From Costus lasius (Eukaryota; Streptophyta; Magnoliopsida; Zingiberales; Costaceae), in the NCBI GenBank assembly GCA_027563935.2, contig CM050450.1, forward strand, positions 12,011,957 through 12,075,956: 64,000 nt of DNA. The letters are read 5' to 3'. The notes beneath the pieces were generated by a model. It was not told the DNA's origin. It saw only the letters and a list, made by a program, of their open reading frames with translations, and did no database searches. Shown here one piece after another: positions 1 to 11,200 of the stretch. A program made the translations under genes and the position numbers. Each line of letters opens with the position of its first letter. Position 1 is the first letter of the stretch.

Positions 1-909
1 GCAGCTCACGAACACGCCCTGTTCCACAGCCGCATAGGCGCCCACCGCGATCGAGTCCTCGTAGAAAGGCACCGACGGCCCGCCAATGGAGAGCGACAGC
101 ACGTCGACCCCGTCAGACAAGGCCGCGTCCATCCCGGCCAGGATGTCGCTGCTAGTGCAGTCCACTTCGCCACAGACCTTGTACATCGCAACGTGCGCCA
201 GGGGCGCCATGCCGGTGGCCGTGCCGTAGGCGTTCCCAAGCACCTGCGCGCCCGGAACACGAGCGCCGGCCGCGGTGCTCGACGTGTGAGTGCCATGGCC
301 CTCGTCGTCGATGGGGGACGCTGCCGCCGCCCAGAACGACTCTCCCTTCGCAGCCGCTGCGCCGCTGAGGAAGGCCCTGGCGCCGATGAGCTTGTTGTTG
401 CAGCTCGAGGCGTTGAAGTCGCACCTGCCTCTCCACTTAGCAGGAGGAGGCGGCATCCCGGAGCCGCTGAAGGAGGGGTGGTCCGGGAAGATGCCGGTAT
501 CGAGAAGGCCGATGATGATGCCCTCCCCGTACCTGGAATCCTTCCATGTGCCCTGCCGGAGGTGGAGGCCGAGAAAGTCCGGCGTGTGGGTGGTCTGGAT
601 TTGGTAAACGCGGTCCGGGTAGGCGCGGACGAATCCGGGCAGGGCGGACAGGAGAGCCAGCTCGGTCTCGGTGAGCCGAGCCGCGAAGCCGCTCACGACA
701 TTAGTGTAGGAGTGGATCAGATGCTGCTCCAACGTGACGGTGGAGAGGAACGCCTTGTACCAGTTCTCCCGGTCTTCTCCGGCGGAGACCGGCAGCTGGA
801 CGTGGACTATGTAGGAGTTCCTCTGGGCCGCCTTAATTGGGCATAGTTGGGCCAAGAGAAGGAGAACTACGAGGCAGATAAAGGAGGAAGGTTTGGGCAG
901 GTTCTCCAT
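1..909 (-). CDS. Subtilisin-like serine protease (plant SBT, family S8), N-terminal part
   Basis: The reading frame starts at the ATG at 909-907 and stays open for 303 codons to the window edge, so the C-terminal half (including the catalytic Ser) lies outside. A hydrophobic signal peptide covers about residues 8-27. An inhibitor I9-type propeptide follows (about 32-109, beginning NSYIVHV). The mature S8 domain starts near TTHTPDFLGL (106-115). Asp137 in LLDTG and His205 in GHGTH are the first two members of the catalytic triad. The oxyanion Asn would lie beyond the window. Family knowledge: plant subtilases are secreted to the apoplast and process proteins or peptides. There is no intron in the visible part, as in many SBT1 genes. 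The substrate cannot be inferred. A TATA box sits 76-83 bp upstream. Confidence 0.95.
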   Translation of the reverse strand, partial: MENLPKPSSFICLVVLLLLAQLCPIKAAQRNSYIVHVQLPVSAGEDRENWYKAFLSTVTLEQHLIHSYTNVVSGFAARLTETELALLSALPGFVRAYPDRVYQIQTTHTPDFLGLHLRQGTWKDSRYGEGIIIGLLDTGIFPDHPSFSGSGMPPPPAKWRGRCDFNASSCNNKLIGARAFLSGAAAAKGESFWAAAASPIDDEGHGTHTSSTAAGARVPGAQVLGNAYGTATGMAPLAHVAMYKVCGEVDCTSSDILAGMDAALSDGVDVLSLSIGGPSVPFYEDSIAVGAYAAVEQGVFVSC

Positions 910-984
910 GAATGGAGAAGTCAGAAGAGGGCCTGGATCAATTACTAGTGCTGTGGTGCTGCGGGGAGCGGAATTGGCGGTTGT

Positions 985-992
985 TTATATAG
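985..992 (-). promoter_or_regulatory. TATA box of the subtilase gene
   Basis: The minus strand reads CTATATAA about 80 bp upstream of the ATG at 909. This predicts a 5' UTR of about 45 nt. It is the only good TATA motif close to the start. Confidence 0.6.
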
Positions 993-1117
993 TGTTTGAT
1001 TCAAAGGAGACCAGGCCGGTGATTGCGCGCGAAGTGGACCGGGCCGGCAAAGCGTTGATGATAACTATGCGTCTGCTTCGGCCGGCGGAAGGTCAGGTGA
1101 AGGCGACGGGTTTGTGA

Positions 1118-1624
1118 ACTAGCATTTGTTGTATATTACGATTATAAATTAAACAATTGCATATCTCTTTTAATAAGAAATTTACATAGCAATATTTTAT
1201 TTTTATTTTTTTAATAACTACGTCAATTTATAAAATCGAACGATATTGATTTAGCTTACGACCGCGAGAGAGAAGCAATAAAATTGAGTGTTGGAAGTTG
1301 GAACCGTTCAAGAGGGTGGTTTTTGTTGGTTTGCAAATGAGCATCTTGGCTCCAAATGTGGCCGCAGCACGCGACGCCGCACAAGAATTTGTCTAGTACG
1401 TGGAATCTGCAAAAGGATTTGCAGGATTTTAGTAGAAGAAAATTTGGAAGGATGTGCTCAATCCGCCAAATGCACAAAAACACATTAGCAAATTCACCAG
1501 GCTGCGTTTTCTTGGAAAAAAAAAGGTAAAGAAAAACTGAATGGAAAGAAAATGTGATGGGAAGAAAAAAAATCAGCTGAGAATCATGTGAGATGAGAGA
1601 GAAATCATGGCATGAGCAGCGGCG
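1118..1624. other. AT-rich intergenic stretch, no gene seen
   Basis: This lies between the subtilase promoter and the GAGCTC repeat block. It contains A/T runs and no frame with recognisable protein similarity. Confidence 0.5.
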
Positions 1625-2230
1625 ACGGTGATCATGAGCTCGACCAAAAGTAGTAAGCTCTACAAGGAGGCAACGACGGCAGGCGTGAGCTCGCAGAGAG
1701 GCAACGATGGCGAACGCAAGCTTAGCAGGAGATGCGCAAGCTCGGCGGGAGGTAGGATGCGAATGAGCTCGGTGAGAGGCAGGAGATGGATGCGAGCGAA
1801 GTAGACAGAGCTTGCTTCGACACAGGTGAAGAAGGCGGAGCCCGCTCCGATGCGGGTGAAGAAGCAATGTCTGCATCAGCGGGCATGAGCTCAGCTGGGA
1901 GGTAGTGGTGGCGGGTGTGAGCTCAGTGGGAGGTGGGACGTGGGTGAGCTCGGTGGGAGGTAGGAGGCGGGGGGCAGACACAAGCTTGGAGGGAGGCAAG
2001 CAAGCTCCGGGAGGAGGCAACGAGCTTAACAGGGAAATCCACATGACGCTCTCTAGCTCATGTAGCTCATATGAGCAAAGTAGATAGAGCTTGCTTCGAT
2101 GCGAGCAAAGAAGGTGGAGTTTGCTCCAACATAGGTGAAGAAGCAACGTCTGCGAGCAACAATGTCGGTGAGCGGCATCGTCTATCGTCGGTGAGTGGCA
2201 GCGTGCAGCAATTGCAAGAGGGAGTGGTTT
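1625..2230. repeat. Degenerate GAGCTC/GGGAGG repeat block with internal duplication
   Basis: Short units built on TGAGCTCGGTGGGAGG recur irregularly. A segment of about 90 bp at 1790-1885 (GAAGTAGACAGAGCTTGCTT onward) is repeated with changes at 2073-2160 (AAAGTAGATAGAGCTTGCTT onward). The minus strand carries an open frame of 296 codons (1256-2146), but its Pro/Leu/Ser-rich sequence simply mirrors the repeat and continues into AT-rich non-coding DNA, so it is not called as a gene. The block may be the body of an old non-autonomous transposon. No terminal repeats were found. Confidence 0.6.
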
Positions 2231-3443
2231 TCATGTGTTTGTGCCTTTTTTGTTCAATTTGAGCAGATCGCTAAACAATGAAAAATAGTATTATTTTTTT
2301 CTTATGTTCCCTCCTTAGAAATCCATCCGTTGTAAAAAACAAGGAAAAGTTTCTCTTCCTTTTCTTTTCGCTTTTACAACGAAAAGCTCCCCTTTCTATA
2401 GAAGGAAACATAGTGTAAATAAAATTTAATTAATTTAACATGCCGCATGATTACCCACCTTAGTGGGGTAACTTGATAAGAATTTAGTTGTTGATAATAA
2501 GATTTTTAAGATTAAGTCATGCTTACATTATCTAACTAGCTATGTTTTAAAAAAATAGCCACATATAATTACTAAGGAAGCAAGTAAAAATACATTAAGA
2601 GGCAAGATATGACGAAGAAAAGAAAAATCCTTACCTAACTGCGATAAGAAAAATGATACCATCATCATACGAGGGGATGCAACACTAGTAGGGACGAAGA
2701 AAACTAAGAGGATGCTTCTAAGTTTTCGATCTTATCAATAATTATATGAATTTATCTTTTGTAAAGTACTCAAAGGTAAGATTCAGTCTCATGAAAGTTT
2801 GCAGTAGAAGATTTATTTCCACATATAGTAGTACACTTTCAAGAGAAAAACTATTTTAAAAAAGTTTGTAATTTCTACATATTTTAAATTTTTAGAATCT
2901 AATATGATGTTTCTATAGGTTGAGGTTTTTGTCCTTTCTTATTATTATTTTAAACTCTGTTAAGTGCAATTTCTTTCGGCTCTGTTAAATGAAATTGCTA
3001 AGTGCCTTATGCGCTTGTTTCTAAAAAATAAATAAATAAGATGTACTCGTAAAATATAAAAATAAGACGATGAAAATATTAAAATTCTCCTATTCATATT
3101 TTCTTTGAGAAAAAAAAACCTTTAGTTTTAGCAAATCACTTTTAACCTTTTGACATTTACTATTATTGACAAGTAGCCCATAAAAAAAAACTAAGGTATA
3201 GAAGGTATAATTTATGGAATGCGTTAGAAACGTTTTTTATAAGTATTTTCAGCAATTTAATTTTTGTTTAAAGTGGATGGAACTAAAATTCAAACAATGA
3301 TAGTCTATTTTTTATTAACTTTCTTATATCTACAAGGAATAAAAGAAAACTGTTTTTCTCTTCTTTCCTTGCAAACACATTTACCAAATTGGGATCTCGT
3401 TTGCTTTTATGTAACTGTGAAACCTGAACCTAAAAATTACATT
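2231..3443. other. AT-rich intergenic DNA, nothing recognised
   Basis: There are no supported genes and no repeat ends. The stretch is bounded on the right by the target site duplication of the copia element. Confidence 0.5.
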
Positions 3444-3448
3444 GTAAG

Positions 3449-3619
3449 TGTTAAGAGTATGCATCGTATTAGGTTAACGGGTTGCTTAACGGGTTAGTTA
3501 GTATTAGTGGGTTTAACCTATTTGACCCATTAGTATTATCTAATCTGTCTTCATATATACCTGTAACTCTAACTTAGTAATTAATTATTCCTTTTTTCCT
3601 CACTTTCTACTCGTCAACT
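3449..3619 (+). repeat. 5' LTR of copia A
   Basis: It begins TGTTAAGAGTATG and ends CGTCAACT, directly before the primer-binding site. It pairs with 8117-8287. Confidence 0.93.
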
Positions 3620-3631
3620 TGGTATCAGAGC
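3620..3631 (+). other. Primer-binding site of copia A
   Basis: TGGTATCAGAGC is complementary to the 3' end of plant initiator-Met tRNA and lies immediately after the 5' LTR. Confidence 0.9.
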
Positions 3632-4038
3632 AGGCTTGTCGCCGCCACCACCCTTCCGCCGTCGCCGCCCTTCTCTCTCGCTTCACCACCGCCTGCGTCG
3701 CCCTCCTTGTTCGCTTCGGCCACGCGACGCTCCCTTTCTACTTCCGCTTGCGCATAATCACTCCGTCTTCCGCTATCTTCCTCCGGTGAGGCGGCTGGAG
3801 ATGCTTGAAGCTTGACCGGCGATCCCTCCGACGCGATCTTCCAGCGACTCCTACCAACGATTCTCAATTCTAGCGAACTTCCTCATCGCTAGTGCTATCT
3901 TATCGTTGGTGTTGAGACCTTCTTCTAGGCGGTTGTGGTCTTCCTCTTCGCTGTCTTCATCGCTTCACGCAGGTGATATTGTTTCGGTCAAGCCGCTCCT
4001 TTGCTCCAGCCGTCATCCTCTTAATATTATTTTTTTCT

Positions 4039-7000
4039 ATGGATTTCTCAACTGTAACTGAATTTAAGCCTGCCTCTAGTGTTGCAACCACTGTTAAATT
4101 TGATGGTAGTAACTACTTACTTTGGGCTAGATCTATCCGTTTTTATCTTGGTTCACACGGGAAAGAACTGCATCTTACTAGCTTGCCTCCAAGCCCCTCA
4201 GATGCTTCTTATGAGTCATGGAAACGTTCGGACATGGCCGTTGTCACGTCTCTTCTGGCCAACATTGAGACAAGTATAGCATCAACTGTCATGTGCTTGG
4301 ACACAGCTAAAGAAATTTGGGATGCACTGATATCTATTTATGCTCCATAGGAGACTATCGGTCAAGTTCATCAACTATATGAGGATCTCTTCAATCTTAA
4401 ACAAGCCGGAATGTCTATACCAGACCTTTATAGGGTTCTTAAGGGCAAATGGGATCAATTGCAAATGTTACAACCGCCGACTGCTGATGTTTCGGTGACT
4501 ATTTAGCAACGTCAAGAATTGTTTGTTTCCCGGTTTCTTACTGCCCTAGATGATTCTTATGCGGCTGCAAAGGCTCAGTTACTAGCTGATCCCTCTGTCT
4601 CAACAATTCAGAGTGTTTATTCCCGTCTTCTTCGCGTCTCTATGGGCACTCCTACTGCCACTCCTGTCAGTAGTGCACTTGTTGCTCCCTATGGTGGTCG
4701 ACGTGGTGCTGGCGGCTCTGGCCGAGGGAGAGGACGTGGCCGATCCACTGTACCCTGTGAACACTGCGGCCGCGCTAATCACTCATCAGACCGATGTTGG
4801 AAAAAGTTTGGTAAACCTACCTATGCCAAGTTGGCTGCTGATCATGGTTCATCCACCTCTGCACAGGCTGATATACTTCCTTCTTCTGACTCGACGATCA
4901 CTGTGTCTTCAGCCGAGTATGATCGTCTTGTTAGATTGGCAGCCCAGGCTGAATCCTCCTCCTCATCCTTGGTGGCTACTACTCCTGGCGTTTCTGGTAT
5001 TGCCTCCCTTGCTGCCTCTCCTAATACCTGGATCTTAGATTCCGGGGCTACTTCTCATGTTTCAGGTAATCGTTCATTATTTGATTCACTTCAACTTGAT
5101 ACCAACCATAGCCCGGTATCCATTGCTGATGGCTCTCTTATTCCTGTCCATGGCATAGGGACAATTTGCTTAGGACCTACAATTACCTTGAATAATGTCC
5201 TTTATGTTCCACAATTTCCAGTGAATCTTATTTCTGTATATGCCCTCACTAAAAACTTGAGCCGTTCAATCACGTTTTTCTCTTCCTCTTGCGTTTTTCA
5301 GGACCTCAGGACGAAGGCGAAGATTGGTGGGGGGCTTAAAGTTGGTGGTGTCTATGTGTTGACCGAACCTGCATCTACTCCCACTCGCATTTTGACGACT
5401 ACTTCTTCACCCTACACGTGGCATTGTCGCTTGGGTCACATCTCCTCAACAAAAGTGCAGCAATTTTTGTCTCTTAAATCTTGTCCTACTTTTGAGTGTG
5501 ATGCATGTCAGGTTGGAAAGCATCATCGCACCTCTTTTCCTAAAAGTGTCAGTCCTCCTACCGTTGTACCCTTTCATATTGTTCATTCAGACATTTGGGG
5601 TCCGAGTCCTGTTTCCACCAGAGATGGTTTTAAATATTTTGTGACATTTATAGATGACTATTCTCGCATGTGTTGGATTTATTTATTAAAAAATCGTTCT
5701 GATGTGCTTCATGTTTTTCAGTTGTTCTACCTTGAGATTAAAAATCAATTTGGTTTACCGTTGAAAATTTTGCGCACTGATAATGCACTTGAGTACACCA
5801 GTTCAGGGTTTACCAAGTTTTGTGAATCTCAAGGCATTCTCCACCAAACTACTTGTCCTTATACCTCTCAACAGAATGGTGTTGCTGAACGCAAGAACCG
5901 TCACCTACTTGATGTCACTCGCGCCCTTATGTTTCACATGTGTGTCCCTAAACAATTTTGGGGTGATACTGTTCTGACTGCCACCTACTTAATTAACAGG
6001 ATTCCCACCTCCACACTTCAAAGTAAATCTCCTATTTCCATTATTTCACCGGATTGTCCTACCTTTCCAATTCCACCCAAGACATTTGGATGTCTCTGTT
6101 ATGTTCACAATCTCTCTCCAGGGAATGATAAGTTGAGTCCACGTGCTGTTAAATGTGTCTTTCTTGGCTACTCTCGAACTCAGAAAGGATACATGTGTTT
6201 TGGTCCCAAGATAGGACGGTATTTTGTGAGTATGGATGTATCATTTTTTGAATCTACACCATACTTCTCAAATTCCGTCCCTGCTGATCTTCTCATTCCG
6301 TTACCTATTCCATGCCCCTTAGATGTACCATCTGTGCCTTCGTTGGTTCCTGGTACTTCCACTGTTCCTTTAAAGGTGTATCATCGCAGGGCACCAGCCG
6401 CTCCAGCTCCGGTCCCCCCGCCTGACTCGACTTTGCCTGAGGATCCTAGTCCAGCTCCAGATGATCTGCCCATTGCTCTTCGCAAAGGGCGTCGCTCGAC
6501 CGCTAAGTATCCCATTTCTCATTATGTTTCATACAAACGCATTTCCACATTTCATAATGCCTTTATTACTGCTTTATCTTCGAGCACTATTCCTACCAGC
6601 CATTCCACCGCCCTTTCTCTTCCACATTGGAAGGCTGCCATGGATGCTCTTACCTCGCGCTGCACCTGGAGTCTTGTTCCCCTTCCTTCTGGTGCTCGCC
6701 CGGTTATGTGTCGGTGGGTGTACACTGTTAAACATAACCCTGATGGTTCTGTTCATCGCTATAAGGCACGCTTGGTGGCCAAAGGATTTACACAGATATA
6801 TGGTGTGGACTACTTGGATACGTTCTCTCCGGTTGCCCGGTTGAACTCTGTTCGCATTATTCTTTCGCTTGCCATTAACCTTGGGTGGTCTCTTCATCAG
6901 CTGGATATTAAGAACGCGTTTCTGTATGGTGATCTTACTGAAGATGTTTATATGCATCAACCTCCTGGTTATGTCAAGCCGGGGGGGATGGTCTGCAAGT

Positions 7001-8109
7001 TACACAAAGCTATCTATGGTCTCAAACAAAGCCCGCGAGCGTGGTTCTAGAAGTTTTCTACTATAATATCTTAGATTGGCTTCCTTCACTGTAAATCTGA
7101 TCACTCCATCTTTATCAAGAAGTCACCTTCTGGTATTATCATCTTGGCTATTTATGTTGATGACATCCTTTTATCTGGCGATGACTCCAAAGGTATCCAT
7201 GAGACCAAGACTTATCTTCAATCGCAATTCTCTCTTCGTGATATGGGTAAACCTCGTTATTTTCTTGGCATTGAAATTGCCTATAACGGTTCCAGTGTTC
7301 ACTTATCTCAAAGGAAGTATGTACTTGATCTTCTATCTGACACTGGAATGCTAGAGTGTAAACCCCATGATGTGCCGATGGCTCCGAATGAACGACATAG
7401 CTTATGGGAAACATCTGAAGATACCGATCCTCTCTTATACAGACAAGTTGTGGGCAAACTCATTTATCTTACTGTTACTCGCCCAGATATTTCGTTTGCA
7501 GTTGGTGTAGTCAGTCAGTTCATGCAGTCCCCCAAAGAGTGTCACTGGAAAGCTGTACTACGAATTCTTCAATACCTCAAGAAATGACCAGGCAAAGGTC
7601 TCCTGTACAAGAAAAATGGACACCTTGCTGTTGAGTCCTACTCTGATGCTGATTATGCAGGGAACGTAGATGACCGTAAGTCTATATCAGGTTTTTGTGT
7701 ATACGTTGGGGGAAATCTGGTCACTTGGAAGAGCAAGAAACAAAATGTGGTGTCTAGATCAAGCTGTGAAGCAGAATACCATGCTATGGCCCATACCACA
7801 TGTGAACTGTTATGGATTAAAGGTTTATTGGTAGAGTTTGGCCTAGTTGTGAATAGTCCTATGATTATGCATTGCGATAATCAGTCAGCTATTTTCATTG
7901 CAAATAATCCATCTTTTCATGAACGCACCAAACATGTGGAAGTTGATTGTCACTTTATCAGAGATGCTATTTCAAATCGCCAAATCGCCACTCCATATAC
8001 TAAGTCTGAAGAGCAAGTTGCCGATATCTTCACTAAAGCTCTCAACACAGCTAAATTGTGTGAATTCTGTAACAAGCTGGGCATGATTGATATATTTGCT
8101 CCAACTTGA
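4039..8109 (+). pseudogene. gag-pol polyprotein of copia A, interrupted by five in-frame stops
   Basis: One reading frame runs the whole length with no frameshift. It is broken only by stops at 4348 (TAG), 4504 (TAG), 7048 (TAG), 7072 (TAG) and 7585 (TGA). The likely start is the ATG at 4039 (MDFSTVTEF); an earlier in-frame ATG exists at 3973. In order: a gag domain (FDGSNYLLWARSI near 4100), one CCHC knuckle ([14 protein letters not shown], about 4756), protease [10 protein letters not shown] (about 5029), GAG-pre-integrase (WHCRLGH, about 5419), integrase with [14 protein letters not shown] and [12 protein letters not shown] with YVDD (7153-7164), and RNase H (YSDADYAG, about 7639; SRSSCEAEY, about 7756). 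The RT and RNase H motifs look intact apart from the stops. Confidence 0.93.
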
Positions 8110-8116
8110 GGGGGTG

Positions 8117-8287
8117 TGTTAAGAGTATGCTGTGTATTAGGTTAACGGGTTGCTTAACGGGTTAGTTAGTATTAGTGGATTTAACCTATTTGACCTATTA
8201 GTATTATCTAATCTGTCTTCATATATACCTGTAATCCTAACTTAGTAATTAATTATTCATTTTTTTCCTCACTTTCTACTCGTAACT
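8117..8287 (+). repeat. 3' LTR of copia A
   Basis: It begins TGTTAAGAGTATG and ends CGTAACT, followed by the GTAAG target duplication. It is preceded by the purine tract TTGAGGGGGTG. Confidence 0.93.
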
Positions 8288-8292
8288 GTAAG

Positions 8293-11200
8293 TACATGCA
8301 TTTCAGTTTTCTTAGAAAATGAAGGCATATGGCCAAATGAATGAACACCCCTGTACACGGCATTCTTCTAATTTGTATAGTTAGTTTCTCGACTTCCCAT
8401 TTACCAAGGTGTTAAACTAGTATAGAATATTCACATGCAAAGGAGGATGAACCAACTTCTACAAGCATCTGATGTGTACAGAACTAGGCGGAACTCTGCC
8501 CTAAATATGCGCCATCTATATACATGGAGCAAGAAACTCCACGTGGAAGAGGAAGTGATTCAGTGGATGGAGCAACAAAAGGAACACACAGAAATTGATG
8601 TAAACTGTTGCTTTACTCTGCCCATGCCAATTTTATATCTACGATTACCATGTGATGCACCTAGGAAATAGTTTTTTTAATGATACAAACTAGGGACACC
8701 ATTTTTTTTAATAAAATTCTGTATTTAACTGACTAAGATTCAAATGTCCCACACAGAGAAGTTCTGATAAAAAAAAATTAAAAAAAAAACCTGTGCTATG
8801 ATGATTCTCCTTGAAAGCATTTAAAAATTATAATAAATCAAAGTAGTAATAATTGTTCCACATGGTAGTTAAACAGTTAGCTACCCACTCTGAAAGAGGA
8901 ACCTGACCGTTGAAGATGGTCAGAGATAGATGGTGGATGCATGTAATTAATATGTCATTGACTATTTGAGGGAGGGTTTATTTGGATAAGTATGAGTTAG
9001 ATGAGCGGAAGATGAGAAAGGCTCAATGAATCTATACACCTCTTGTTAATTGTTGATATCTATTTGTTATATCAATGTTGCCACCGATAGTATGCTTCTC
9101 ATGTGGCCAACAATTTGATTGGAAACTACGATACTGCAGGGCAAGGGTAGTGCATATGCTGCAGAGCATTATCCACATGCATAAGCATCAATCAGATGAG
9201 TGGATGAGATGCCATTCCTATCATAAACTGGCTTCGATCACTTGCATGAATTTGTATGGAATTAAAAATGGTCGTAATCTGAACATTTTTAAGAGCTTCC
9301 AGCGATGGTCGTCATATATATTTAAGGGATGATGACTGTGGCATGTAACTACACAAGCAGCATAATTTTTAATGAGATTTAAAAATTGCTATTAAATCAT
9401 AGACAGTTTAATTTGATTGATTTGCTTTATAGAACATATGGTTCATATACTTGGGGGTTTAAATATTTTGGGAGCCACCGCAAGACTATAAAAAGTATGT
9501 AAGCAACTCCTATGAGAGCATAAACATTTTTTATGAATAAAAATATTACCTCTAAAAATTAATCACTTCCGGTGTTGAAGTCTTAGGGTAAGATGTGAAG
9601 CCTTCTGAGGTCGGTGGTGCCAAAGCCATAATTATTAATGAAAGAAGAAGATAACGAACTGGGTGGGAATCCTTCCACCTAAAACAATTGATGAGACATT
9701 TTTTACCAATAATATTGTACTATTGAGGAAATAACTTGCATATCCTTTTTATGCACTTAAAATGAGTCACTTTTCATAATATTCTCCCTTGCCAAAGTCT
9801 AACAACACTGGTCTTCTTAACACATTGCTTATCCCCTTATAGGCTCATTGGTAAAGCCTACACGACTCTCTTGACTCTATAGTAAATTGACAAATAACTG
9901 AAAACTAAAAGACTAGGGTTATTCTCTCCCTCATATATACAAAATTATTGGAATTTAAGGAGCACCTTGTATTCTCTCTTAAGTGTTTTGTCTGAATTAG
10001 CTTTTATGACATTCTTCCCTTCTAAAGCCCTATAATGCCCTAGTAGTTGTCTTGGAGTTTGATTATCCCCTCATACGCTAATTGGTGAACTCCTTGTGTG
10101 TTCCCAAATCCAATATCTGTTAGAGTTGATGAATAAAAGTCTATCAATACAAAATGACTAATCACTTAAATGAGTTTCTTGTTCACCTCATAAACCTATA
10201 GAATTATTTTTTTATAAATATAAAACTATTTTAAAAAGTATTTTACCTATCCTTCTTGAGCATTTTGTGTAATTCATCTCTCATGATGTATATTGTTTCC
10301 CGCCAATGACATTCACAAAAGAACCATAGTAGAGAATTTGTCCTTGGACAGAAGTGGACTGCAAAGAGAAAAAAAAATGTCAGCTTAATTATAGTATTGC
10401 CAAGGAAATGCATCTCCATAACAAATTTGCTTGATGATTATTTAGTTTTCAGGTTGGGCCTTTCTGTTATGTTATTATTTCAATTTCCTTTCACTTCTAT
10501 TTCTGTTTTAGTTTATGTTTTGATTAGGATTTGGTAGTCGAATGGCATGAACCAAATACCAGTTGCTTGAAGCCCTTGTTTATATGAAATCCGCCACAGA
10601 TTTGTGATTAGTCAGTCTTAATCGACTGCGTTCTTGAATAAGTTATGAAGCATGACTAGTGGTGTTACATTGTTGGCTCAATCATTCTCAATTAGTCCTG
10701 GTCACAAGGAGCCACCAGAACTTCATGTGGACGCACCGAATCCATATATATGGAAAAGAATAGACAATTGAATTAATTAAGCAAGCCCACCATCTCTGCA
10801 TCTCATAGAAATCTAGTAGGACATCTCTAATCATTATATAGAATCAATTATTACATTATTATTATATTTCCCTATATTAGCTTTTGAGCATTATTAGATC
10901 CCACAATCTACATAATTCTTTCTGTTAGTAGGCTGTGCTGTAGAAGAATGATTAAATTCACTTACAGGGAAGTAACAAAGCTCACGACGTTTGATGCTAG
11001 ACACTCTTTTGACATTGGACGCTCCCCCGTCTACAACCATTAACAAATTGCATTCCCTCCTTCCCCCTTTTGAGTTCCGCTTCCCTAAAAAGCAGCATTA
11101 AACTAAGGGAATACATTAAACTGGTTAGGCATGCAACAAAGCTCCTAGGAAAGCAGAATGAAGCTCACCTAATCCGGTTGGCGTCAATCCTTTTCTTTTT

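Larger units (their letters stand above)
3449..8287 (+). mobile_element. Ty1/copia LTR retrotransposon A, nearly full length
   Basis: Two 171-bp LTRs start TGTTAAGAG and end in AACT. They flank a primer-binding site, a gag-pol frame and a purine tract (TTGAGGGGG) just before the 3' LTR. A 5-bp target duplication, GTAAG, is present at 3444-3448 and 8288-8292. The LTRs differ at about 8 positions plus 2 short indels by eye, so this is a fairly recent insertion. Gene order is gag, protease, integrase, RT, RNase H, which defines the copia superfamily. The element cannot be autonomous because five stop codons interrupt its frame. Confidence 0.95.

Noticed and set aside
193..846. Plus-strand 217-codon open frame over the subtilase region
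   Set aside because: It is the antisense shadow of the GC-rich subtilase exon. The minus strand carries the recognisable catalytic motifs.
1256..2146. Minus-strand 296-codon open frame
   Set aside because: It is low-complexity, repeat-derived sequence that runs into AT-rich DNA. No domain was recognised.
9075..9332. 85-codon plus-strand open frame
   Set aside because: No similarity recognised, no codon-use contrast and no promoter or splice context; probably chance.
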